A stretch of 12,246 nucleotides of DNA from CAYSHJ01 sp964589725 (GCA_964589725.1 CAZPUJ010000001.1:1-12246), one strand, 5' to 3'. Shown: positions 1 through 6,813, counted from the stretch's first letter. Made by a program: numbers and translations. Notes: generated by a model not told the origin, from the sequence alone.

Positions 1-3000
1 GACGGCCCCTTCGATGACGGCCTGTCGCAGTTCTTCGAGCGACTGAATCTTCTCCAGTCCACCGCGCTTGTCGATCGCTTCGCGCAGGTAGACCAGCATG
101 ATGATGCCCGTCTCGGTCGCCATGCCAAAGCAGGCGATGAACCCGACCCACACCGCCACGCTGAAGTCCAGCGGCGGGGCAGCCCAGCCATTCATGATTT
201 TGGGGAAGAAATACAGAAAGAACACTCCTCCCGCGAGAGCTTCCGGCACGACGAGCATCATCAGCGCGGCGTCCCAAAAATCGTGATAGGTCAGATACAG
301 GATCACAAAGATCAGTACGAGCACGACCGGGAAGACAATTCGCAACGTCTCGGCGGCTCGGACCTGATGTTCGAACTCGCCGCTCCAGGCGATGTTGACT
401 CCTTCGGGAAGCGGGACTTTGTTGGCGACGACGCGCTGAGCTTCATCGACGAAGCCGACGATGTCGCGGCCGCGCACGTTCAACGTGACGTAACTCAGCA
501 GTCGGCCGTTCTCGCTCTTGATCATCGCCGGACCTTCCGCGATGCGCACGTCGGCCACGGCGGCGAGCGGAATCAACCGCCGCGTGCCCGCATGTCCAGA
601 CATGCCTTTGTGAGCTTCCGTGATCGAACTGCCAGTCGCTCGCGGCGTCAAACTGCTGTCGCTGCTCCGGGCCGTTGAGCCGCTACTGCCGGATTTGGAA
701 GCGGCCGTCGTCGTGCTGGACGACATGCCGCTACTTGTCGACATCGCCGAACCGCCGCCCCCCGCCGCGACGAGCAATTGGCGAATCGACTCTTCGTCCT
801 CGCGGTTGGCGCGATCGTATCGCAGGCGGACCGGGAAGCGTTCGCGTTTCTCGACCGTGTACGTGACAACTCGCCCGCCGAGCGCCATTTCGATTTCGTT
901 CTGAATGTCCTCGACCGAGATGCCGTATCGAGCGGCCTCGTCGCGGCGAATGTCGATCTCCAAATATCCCTTGCCCATGATCGGAGCGGCCAGCGCGTCG
1001 CGAGTTCCACGGATCGGCTTGAGCGCCGTCTCGATCTGTTTGCAAACACGATCGATCGTTTCCAGGTCCGGCCCAAAGACCTTCACGCCGATGTCGGTCC
1101 GCACGCCGGTCGAGAGCATTTCGATCCGGTTGATGATCGGCTGCGTGAAGATGTTGCTCCAGCCGGGGACTTGCAGCACACGGCCCATCTCGTCGTCGAC
1201 CAAGTCCCCTTTCGGTCCAGTCGTGCGCGGCCAGAGAAAGAGCTTCTTGGCGAAGTTGACGTCGAGTTGTTCGCGAAGTTCGACAAACGTCTTTGCCGCG
1301 GTCCCCTCGCCCACGGAGAGAGGGGAAGGGATCACAGCCAACTTGCCCAACTGCACCGCGATCGCGCGCTCGGCGAACTCGGCTGTCTGCTCGCCCTGAG
1401 GCGCGTCGCGCAGCAAGCCTCGATCCCGCGACGCCTTCGCCAGTTCTTCCAGCGCGAGCCAATCGTAAGTTCGCACAGCGAGGTCGAGGAGTTCGTAGTT
1501 GGCGCGATGGACGTACTCGCGCCAGCGTTTCAGTCGCTCCAATTCAATCGCTTCGAGCAGCTTCGCGGCCAACGTGCGCCGCTTTGCGCCGAACGCTTCG
1601 GTCGTGCGAAGCCAGATCCTGGTCGCCAACGGCTCTTTTAGCCGTGTCGCGCGGACGACATCGTCGATCGCGCCGCGAGATTGCAGCTCTTGAGCGACCT
1701 CGCGGACCAATTCCTGGACGTCCTCGAGAGCCGGATTGGCCGAGAGCCAATGAGCGAATCGCGGTGCGAATTGACGTGATAATGTTGCGACCGCAGTAGC
1801 CGAACTCGTGAGAGTTCGGTCCGAAGTCTCACGACTTCGGCCACGGGAGTTATTGCTCGCCGAGGACTGAGTACTGGGTACTGAGTACTGAGTACTCAGT
1901 ACCACGGCATCAACATCGCCAGTCTTCTGCCAGTCGCTCACCAACTCAGCGATCGCGAACTCGACCAACTGCGGGCCGAGGTCACGCTCGAAATCTTGAT
2001 ATCGTCGCAGCGTGAACTCGCGTAGCGTTTCGTCAAACCGTTCGAGCGACTTTTGGGTGGCATCGTTGATCAGCGTCTCACGTTCAGGATTCTTCTCCCC
2101 TTCTCCCCCTCCCCCCTTCTCCCCCTCTTGAGCCAAATGTCGGCCAACGAATCCACGACTGACCAGCACCGACAGCACAACGGCCGTCTGCCGCGAGGCG
2201 TCATCGAAGCGGAGCACTCGTTTCGGCCACAGTTCTTTTGGGCGGAAGTTGACGAACGTCTCGACCATGTCGAGCGGCGCGGGATCGGTCGGCGTGTCGG
2301 CTCGGCCCGCTTTGCCGATCACTGATTCGACTTCGGGGAAGCCACGCAGCAACGCGTTGCGAGCTTTTAAGTCATCGGCGGCCTGAGTGACGCTCGCTCG
2401 CGGCACGGTGATCGGCATATCGAGGATCGTCCCCTCGTCGAGCGCGGGCATGAACGACACGCCGATCTTTGGGAAGTGATAAGCCCACAGGCTGATCCAG
2501 ACGAGTGTCGCTCCGCTGAGCACCTGCCAATGCACTCCGCGCGTGAAGAGCACTGTCAACGCGACGACCAAAGCAAACGTGACCAAAAACGCGGTTCGCC
2601 ATGCGGTCTCACTGGCCCCCAGGCCGAAGATGGCTTGCAGCGGAAACATGCCGGCCGCCAGCACCAGCAACACGGCGAAGCCCCACATCACCAGATTGCG
2701 TCTCGGCAGTGCCCACGTTAGCAACGGCTTGTAGATGTGAATGAAGCTGCGCACGATCGCGTTTTCTTCTTCACTGCGCAAGTGACCTTTCAGGAACGTG
2801 GGGATTAACGCCGGCACGACCGTGACGGAAATGATCGCCACGCCGATCAGGGCAAACGACTTCGTGAATGCCAGCGGATGAAATAGCTTTCCTTCGCGTC
2901 CGGTCAGCAGGAACACCGGAATGAAACTGAGCAGCATAATGATGACCGAAAAGAAAATCGGCCGGCCAACCATGCGGCAGGCGGGGATGACAAACTCACG

Positions 3001-4386
3001 AATGTCACCGGTCACGCGCCGGTCGCCGAAGTGCTCTTTCAGCGCATGAGTGGCGTTCTCGGTCATCACGATCGCCTGATCGACCAAGATGCCGATCGAG
3101 ATTGTGATGCCGGCCAGCGACATGATGTTGGCCTGAATGTCCACAATGCCCAGTCGCCTCAGCACCCACATCGACAGGAACGAGAACAACACCGCCAGCG
3201 GCAATGTCACGCAGATGACGAACACGCTCCGCACGTGGACCAGGATCAGCAGAATCGCGATCGAGGCAATCAGCATTTCGTGCCACATGACTTCGGTCAG
3301 CGTGTGGATCGCCCCGTGAATCAGTCGCGTGCGGTCGTAGGCCGGGACGAGATGCACACCGTCCGGCAGGCCAGGTTGCAGCTCTTGAATTTTGGCTTTG
3401 ACGGCCTCGGTCACGGCCAATGGGTTTTGGCCATGACGCATCAAGACGACTCCGCCGGTGACTTCGTTGCCGTTCTTTTCGAACACGCTGCGTCGGAATT
3501 GCGTGCCGATTTGGACCGTTGCCACGTTGCGGACCGTGATCGGGACGCCGCTGGACTCGCGCACGACCGTGTTCTCGATGTCCGCTTTGTCGCGCAGCCA
3601 TCCGATCCCGCGCACGATGTACTCAGCGTTGTTCTTTTGGATGACTCCGCCACCGGCCGGCGAGTTGCTGCGAGCGACCGCCCCGAAGAGTTCGCCCAAC
3701 GTCACGCCGTACGCTCGCAACGCCGTCGGATGCACGTCAATCTGATACTCGAGCGGCATACCGCCGACGATTGCGACATCGGCGACTCCCGCCGCTGAGT
3801 TCAACTGCGGCGCGATGTAAAACTTATTGAGCGCCCAAAGACGGCCGGGGTCAAGCGGGGTTGAGGGTTGAGGGTTGAGAGTTGTCGGTTCGGACGACTT
3901 GCTCTTTTTGCCTTCACCATCAACGTCCAACCCTAAACCCTCAACCTTCACCTCGACCGTGTACCAAAACACCTGTCCCAGCGCCGTCGCGTCAGGCGCG
4001 AGATACGGCATGACGCCGGGTGGAAGAAACCCCGTGGATTGGCTGAGCTTCTCGGTGACTCGCTGGCGAGCGAAGTAAAAGTCGATGCCGTCCGCGAAGA
4101 TGATCGTGATCATCGAGAAATTGAACTCGGACGACGACCGCACCGCCTTCACTCCCGCGAGACCTTGCAGTTTGCGAGAGAGCGGGTACGTCACCTGGTC
4201 CTCGATCTCGCGCGGGCTGCGGCCCATCCAGTCGGCGAAAACGATGACTTGGTTCTCGCTCAAGTCCGGAATCGCATCGATCGGCGTGTCGAAGACGGCA
4301 TACACCGACATCAACGCCAAACCGACGGTCACGATCAGGACCAGGAACCGATTGCGAATCGAGGCTTCGATCAGGCGTTCGATCAT
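1..4386 (-). CDS. cusA: CusA/CzcA-type heavy-metal efflux RND pump, oversized, 3' end outside window
   Basis: Inner-membrane proton-driven pump of a tripartite metal exporter. I followed the frame from ATG at 4386 to position 1 and found no stop, giving 1462 codons; roughly the last 100 residues are missing. The N terminus MIERLIEASIRNRFLVLIVT is typical of CusA. The TM4 motif GILVDQAIVMTEN carries Asp436, equivalent to the proton-relay Asp of the family. GKAGRADTPTDPAPLDMVET (Met707) and NRIEMLSTG (Met1090) match the contexts of two of the Cu/Ag-binding methionines of E. coli CusA; I could not place the third. Canonical CusA is about 1050 aa. The excess lies at residues 147-177 (repeat-coded loop), 583-641 (two extra hydrophobic segments), 722-1052 (charged helical insertion flanked by two LWP motifs) and 1208-1267 (Ser/Gly/Thr linker). 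There is no clear Shine-Dalgarno. Family assignment is firm; the metal (Cu/Ag versus Zn/Co/Cd) is inferred. Confidence 0.93.
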   Translation of the reverse strand, partial: MIERLIEASIRNRFLVLIVTVGLALMSVYAVFDTPIDAIPDLSENQVIVFADWMGRSPREIEDQVTYPLSRKLQGLAGVKAVRSSSEFNFSMITIIFADGIDFYFARQRVTEKLSQSTGFLPPGVMPYLAPDATALGQVFWYTVEVKVEGLGLDVDGEGKKSKSSEPTTLNPQPSTPLDPGRLWALNKFYIAPQLNSAAGVADVAIVGGMPLEYQIDVHPTALRAYGVTLGELFGAVARSNSPAGGGVIQKNNAEYIVRGIGWLRDKADIENTVVRESSGVPITVRNVATVQIGTQFRRSVFEKNGNEVTGGVVLMRHGQNPLAVTEAVKAKIQELQPGLPDGVHLVPAYDRTRLIHGAIHTLTEVMWHEMLIASIAILLILVHVRSVFVICVTLPLAVLFSFLSMWVLRRLGIVDIQANIMSLAGITISIGILVDQAIVMTENATHALKEHFGDRRVTGDIREFVIPACRMVGRPIFFSVIIMLLSFIPVFLLTGREGKLFHPLAFTKSFALIGVAIISVTVVPALIPTFLKGHLRSEEENAIVRSFIHIYKPLLTWALPRRNLVMWGFAVLLVLAAGMFPLQAIFGLGASETAWRTAFLVTFALVVALTVLFTRGVHWQVLSGATLVWISLWAYHFPKIGVSFMPALDEGTILDMPITVPRASVTQAADDLKARNALLRGFPEVESVIGKAGRADTPTDPAPLDMVETFVNFRPKELWPKRVLRFDDASRQTAVVLSVLVSRGFVGRHLAQEGEKGGGGEGEKNPERETLINDATQKSLERFDETLREFTLRRYQDFERDLGPQLVEFAIAELVSDWQKTGDVDAVVLSTQYSVPSTQSSASNNSRGRSRETSDRTLTSSATAVATLSRQFAPRFAHWLSANPALEDVQELVREVAQELQSRGAIDDVVRATRLKEPLATRIWLRTTEAFGAKRRTLAAKLLEAIELERLKRWREYVHRANYELLDLAVRTYDWLALEELAKASRDRGLLRDAPQGEQTAEFAERAIAVQLGKLAVIPSPLSVGEGTAAKTFVELREQLDVNFAKKLFLWPRTTGPKGDLVDDEMGRVLQVPGWSNIFTQPIINRIEMLSTGVRTDIGVKVFGPDLETIDRVCKQIETALKPIRGTRDALAAPIMGKGYLEIDIRRDEAARYGISVEDIQNEIEMALGGRVVTYTVEKRERFPVRLRYDRANREDEESIRQLLVAAGGGGSAMSTSSGMSSSTTTAASKSGSSGSTARSSDSSLTPRATGSSITEAHKGMSGHAGTRRLIPLAAVADVRIAEGPAMIKSENGRLLSYVTLNVRGRDIVGFVDEAQRVVANKVPLPEGVNIAWSGEFEHQVRAAETLRIVFPVVLVLIFVILYLTYHDFWDAALMMLVVPEALAGGVFFLYFFPKIMNGWAAPPLDFSVAVWVGFIACFGMATETGIIMLVYLREAIDKRGGLEKIQSLEELRQAVIEGAV
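1800..1840. repeat. Pair of tandem 8-bp hairpins inside cusA
   Basis: CCGAACTC-GTGA-GAGTTCGG (1800-1819) is followed one base later by CCGAAGTC-TCAC-GACTTCGG (1821-1840). Both stems are perfect, both loops are 4 nt and complementary to each other (GTGA/TCAC), and the two arms differ by one transposed pair, as if one arose from the other. They lie 25 bp from the ACTGAGT repeat, inside the large CusA insertion. Confidence 0.75.
1866..1902. repeat. ACTGAGT heptamer tandem repeat inside cusA
   Basis: Five tandem 7-bp units: ACTGAGT, ACTGGGT, ACTGAGT, ACTGAGT, ACTCAGT. The last unit is an inverted form. It is read in frame on the minus strand as VLSTQYSVPSTQS within the large CusA insertion. Confidence 0.8.
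2097..2125. repeat. C-run repeat inside cusA (G-rich in the mRNA)
   Basis: C runs of 4, 5, 6 and 5 bases at 2097-2100, 2105-2109, 2111-2116 and 2121-2125 are separated by 1-4 nt. On the coding strand they become four G runs, translated as EGEKGGGEGEK (about residues 754-764). The spacing satisfies the usual G-quadruplex rule. Confidence 0.7.
3846..3947. repeat. TTGAGGG heptamer repeats, inverted pair, inside cusA
   Basis: About three copies of the 7-bp unit TTGAGGG run from 3861 to 3880. An inverted relative, CAACCCTAAACCCTCAACC, lies at 3928-3946. Together they bracket the codons for an extra loop (about residues 147-177; SEPTTLNPQPSTPLDPGR at its end) in the first porter region of CusA. 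The LNPQPST peptide is the usual translation of this repeat. Confidence 0.75.
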
Positions 4387-4440
4387 TTGAGTTGAACGTT
4401 GAGAGCGGACGAGATCGCGCCGGCGTTTTCTTGTCCGGTT

Positions 4441-4487
4441 CCCTCTCCCCCGCCGCGGGGGAGAGGGTTAGGGTTAGGGTGAGGGGT
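4441..4487. repeat. Hairpin plus telomere-like G-run repeat in the cusA leader
   Basis: CCCTCTCCCCC (4441-4451) and GGGGGAGAGGG (4457-4467) form a perfect 11-bp stem with a 5-nt loop. The right arm continues into TTAGGGTTAGGGTGAGGGG. On the plus strand this gives five G runs of at least three separated by 3-nt loops, a textbook G-quadruplex pattern. It occupies much of the 139-nt gap between the lipoprotein stop and the cusA start. Confidence 0.75.
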
Positions 4488-4525
4488 GCCGGAGTCTGTC
4501 GAAAGACGTCGTACCGAAAGGCACA

Positions 4526-4912
4526 TCACTTCGCTGTCGCTTCGTTGCGTGACTTCAATTCCTCGACCTTCGCCAGCGTCTCTTCCGGATGCGATTTCGC
4601 GTCTTTTTCGCAACCGTCGCAGCAGAGAAAGACTGGCTTGCCGTCAATTTCGATCTTGTACGGCTTGCCCATTGAGCCGAGCAGGCCTTTCTGGTTGACG
4701 GCGCAGAACTTTTGAGCCTTCGCCAGTGGGCGATCGTCTTCGCTCAGTTCATTGAACGCGGCTTCGATCTTGGCGTCCGCGCCCGACGGCGCGGCAGACA
4801 CTGTTGTCACCGGCCCGGGATCCGGGGGCGAGCTGCTTTTTGGTTCAAGCGAACAGCCGAGCAGCGTCACAAAACTCGCACACAATATTGTCAGCAGCAT
4901 TCGAGAGACCAT
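4526..4912 (-). CDS. Small lipoprotein with YHS/TRASH-like Cys domain, paralogue of the CusB C terminus
   Basis: Predicted 128-aa lipoprotein. It has a hydrophobic signal (residues 4-19) ending in lipobox LLGC with Cys20, then a Ser/Pro-rich spacer, then a domain with AKAQKFC (Cys70), LGSMGKP and PVFLCCDGC (Cys97, Cys98, Cys101). The four cysteines and the GSMG / PVFLCC pattern recur at the end of CusB, encoded just upstream, so the two share an origin. The pattern resembles YHS/TRASH-type metal-binding modules. A role as periplasmic or outer-membrane-anchored metal carrier or sensor for the pump is inference. I chose the ATG at 4912 over upstream TTG/ATG because AGGAG (4919-4923) lies 6 nt before it. 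The gene begins 23 nt after the cusB stop and is very probably co-transcribed with it. The 139-nt gap to cusA holds a repeat. Confidence 0.85.
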   Translation of the reverse strand: MVSRMLLTILCASFVTLLGCSLEPKSSSPPDPGPVTTVSAAPSGADAKIEAAFNELSEDDRPLAKAQKFCAVNQKGLLGSMGKPYKIEIDGKPVFLCCDGCEKDAKSHPEETLAKVEELKSRNEATAK

Positions 4913-4918
4913 CATCAA

Positions 4919-4923
4919 CTCCT
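4919..4923 (-). promoter_or_regulatory. Shine-Dalgarno AGGAG of the small lipoprotein gene
   Basis: The plus strand reads ctcct, so the mRNA reads AGGAG. It lies 6 nt from the ATG at 4912 and only 3 nt from the ATG at 4915. This decides the start in favour of 4912 (MVSRMLLTIL). Confidence 0.7.
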
Positions 4924-4935
4924 GAGAAAAATGGT

Positions 4936-6714
4936 TTAGTGTCGAGCCGTCAACTTCTTCACGATCTCCAGCGTTGCGGCTGGGTTCTTTTTAGCTTTGG
5001 ACTGACAGCCTGGACAGCAGAGGAACACGGGCTGGCCTTCGAGCAGAACTTTCACAGGCGCTCCCATCGACCCGAGCCGGCTTTCCGCTAAGATCGGACA
5101 GAACTTTTGAGCCTTCGCGAGTTCACGGTCCTTCGGATCGAGCTTGTTCAGTGCGAGGTCGATCTTGGCGTCAGTGTCTTCGGGCGTCGAGGGACGAACC
5201 GTCGACGGAGTCGTTTCTTTTCCGCCGCTGCTGCCGCCGATGTAGATCGAGCCGGCCGCCGGGTTCAGCCGCGTCTCGGCATCGACCAGGAACGAACCGC
5301 TCGTGACGATCCGTTCGCCTTGTTCGAGACCTTTGAGAACTGGATAAAACGTGACGTCATCCGGGCCGAGCAATTTCGGGCCGAGTTCGACGAGCACGCC
5401 CTCGAACACACCCGGCTCGGCTTCACGGTAGACGATTTTCTGCTGGCCGGTGTCGATGACCGAGCCTTCGGGGACGGCGAGGTGTTTCGCGATTCGTCGC
5501 TCCGCGGTTGGTAGTTCCGCCTTCAGGCCGTCCACGTCGTCGCGTGAGGGAGCGTTCGTTCCGCCTGAACGCGGGACGACGAACGGAAGATCAATTCGCA
5601 CGGTGGCCGACGTGCCGGGGCGGAGCTTGTGATCCGGGTTGTCGATCTCGAATCGCACGGTGGCGGTGCGACTGTCGGGATCGACGTGCGGGAACACGAA
5701 GGACAGCACGCCGCGAAATGGCTCGTTTGGGAACGCTCGTGTCAGCGCGGTCACGGCCAATTGATCGCTGCGAACGTCACCGTGCTGGTTGTGAGACGGC
5801 AGTAGGCTCAAATCGTCCTCAAAAACTTGCGCCTGAAGCCAGACCGTCGTGAGATCGACCACGTCGTACAGCGGCGTCCCCTCTTCGACGTACTGGCCCT
5901 CGCGCACGTACTTCTTCACGATGTGCCCGGAGAGCGGCGACCTGATCCGCAAGTGGCTGTTCGCCGTGCCGGTCTTCAGGATGTTGTCGATCTGGTCGTC
6001 GCTGATTCCCAGCAGTTGCAGCCGTTGTCGAGAACTCTTCAGCAGGTCGGTCAAATTTTTCTTGTGAGCATCCAGCAGCGTCTGCACGGTGACGTTGAGT
6101 TCCGGGCTGTAGATCGCGGCCAGTTCGTCCCCCTCGTTGACTTGGCGGCCGGTCTCCGCCGCGATCACTTGATCCAACCGGCCCTTCACGCGGGCGGAAA
6201 CCGTTTTGAATCCTCGCTCGTTGAACTCGATAAAGCCCACGGTCGTGAGCGTCTTCGTCAGCGGTACGAAGTCGACTGGCCATGTTTGCACACCCGCGAG
6301 CACAATTCGATACGGAGACAACTGCACGCGGCTGACGACTCCCGCCGGCAGCGGCGTGTCGGACGATTCGCCTTTCTTCCGCTTCGACAGCGGCATGAAA
6401 CAGACCGGACATTTTTCGCGGCTGTTGTCACGCACCACCGTCGGGTGCATCGGGCAGAACCACTCGACGTCGCCGGCGACCTGCAGCGCGTCTCCCGGCG
6501 ATCGCGTCCATTTCTCGTAATACGCGATGAGCGAATCCCATTGCGTGATCACGACTCCGATCGCGACCAACACCGCCACAAATCTCAACCGCGCCAGCTT
6601 CACGAGGATGATGAAATCGAACCACCACCAGGCTTTGCCCCAGAAGCTCAAGCCCGGCGGCGCGGACAACCCGCCTTCGTCGATCGGTGGTTCCAGCAGT
6701 TTGTGTTCGGACAT
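4936..6714 (-). CDS. cusB: CusB-type efflux periplasmic adaptor (HlyD/MFP family) with two extra metal-binding domains
   Basis: Membrane-fusion protein linking the RND pump to the outer-membrane channel; 592 aa from ATG 6714. An in-frame ATG at 6726 and a further start at 6744 are possible; MSEHKLLEPP is chosen because it looks most like family N termini. Order: cytoplasmic tail, one membrane anchor (about residues 43-58), heavy-metal-binding motif WFCPMHP...CPVCFMPLSKRKK (Cys87, His90, Cys102, Cys105), then barrel/lipoyl/hairpin parts of an HlyD adaptor (GRLDQVIAAETGRQVNEGDE; IRSPLSGHIVKKYVREGQYV; VVDLTTVWLQAQVFEDDL), and the conserved LAVPEGSVIDTGQQKIVY. The C terminus (512-592) adds a YHS/TRASH-like domain with Cys539, Cys566, Cys567 and Cys570. 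Canonical E. coli CusB lacks both metal modules. Residues 379-402 are encoded by a repeat element shared with a spacer elsewhere in the window. First member of a tight cusB-lipoprotein-cusA unit. Confidence 0.92.
   Translation of the reverse strand: MSEHKLLEPPIDEGGLSAPPGLSFWGKAWWWFDFIILVKLARLRFVAVLVAIGVVITQWDSLIAYYEKWTRSPGDALQVAGDVEWFCPMHPTVVRDNSREKCPVCFMPLSKRKKGESSDTPLPAGVVSRVQLSPYRIVLAGVQTWPVDFVPLTKTLTTVGFIEFNERGFKTVSARVKGRLDQVIAAETGRQVNEGDELAAIYSPELNVTVQTLLDAHKKNLTDLLKSSRQRLQLLGISDDQIDNILKTGTANSHLRIRSPLSGHIVKKYVREGQYVEEGTPLYDVVDLTTVWLQAQVFEDDLSLLPSHNQHGDVRSDQLAVTALTRAFPNEPFRGVLSFVFPHVDPDSRTATVRFEIDNPDHKLRPGTSATVRIDLPFVVPRSGGTNAPSRDDVDGLKAELPTAERRIAKHLAVPEGSVIDTGQQKIVYREAEPGVFEGVLVELGPKLLGPDDVTFYPVLKGLEQGERIVTSGSFLVDAETRLNPAAGSIYIGGSSGGKETTPSTVRPSTPEDTDAKIDLALNKLDPKDRELAKAQKFCPILAESRLGSMGAPVKVLLEGQPVFLCCPGCQSKAKKNPAATLEIVKKLTARH
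5511..5580. repeat. Inverted-repeat element inside cusB
   Basis: It starts GTAGTTCCGCCTTCAGGC (identical to 9441-9458) and ends GCGGGACGAC, whose complement GTCGTCCCGC matches the start at 8 of 10 positions. TTCCGCCTGAA (5559-5569) is an internal inverted copy of the motif. The 70 bp are translated as about residues 379-402 of CusB (VPRSGGTNAPSRDDVDGLKA...), a segment with no counterpart I can place in CusB relatives. Confidence 0.75.
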
Positions 6715-6769
6715 GATTTGAAACATCCAGCCAACAGAGAGCACAGATTTCGAAAATTCGATGTGCGGC

Positions 6770-6813
6770 GTGTCGCCCGTGCGACACGATGAGTTCGACT
6801 CACCGAAGGCGTT
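6770..6813. repeat. Hairpin cluster in the spacer upstream of cusB
   Basis: Two perfect hairpins stand side by side: GTGTCGC-CCGT-GCGACAC (6770-6787) and TGAGT-TCG-ACTCA (6790-6802). CCGAAGGCGTT (6803-6813) follows directly and is shared with 9507-9517. The cluster lies 56-99 nt before the cusB ATG, within its likely leader or promoter region. The rest of the 262-bp spacer (6715-6976) shows no gene. Confidence 0.6.

Noticed and set aside
778..1641. Plus-strand open frame of 287 codons, and a 243-codon minus frame at 731-1462
   Set aside because: Both overlap the intact CusA frame in other phases. The CusA frame carries family motifs on both sides, and these frames have none.
1..4386. Suspicion that cusA is a pseudogene or is split, because repeats and hairpins lie in it and it is so long
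   Set aside because: I checked the triplets from 4386 to 1 and found no in-frame stop; family motifs occur in the right order before and after every repeat, so the frame is intact.
4383..4613. 76-codon minus-strand frame spanning the gap before cusA
   Set aside because: Its middle is only the translation of the hairpin/G-run repeat (PHPNPNPLPRGGGEG), and it overlaps the lipoprotein end and the cusA start; not a credible gene.
4526..4912. Possible CusF-type copper chaperone
   Set aside because: CusF is a Met/His/Trp-liganded small barrel. This protein has a four-Cys YHS/TRASH-like pattern and matches the CusB tail instead.
5827..6792. Plus-strand open frame of 321 codons
   Set aside because: It lies antisense to the clearly recognisable CusB. 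Its composition (Arg/His/Asp-rich, no motifs) is what high-GC antisense frames give.
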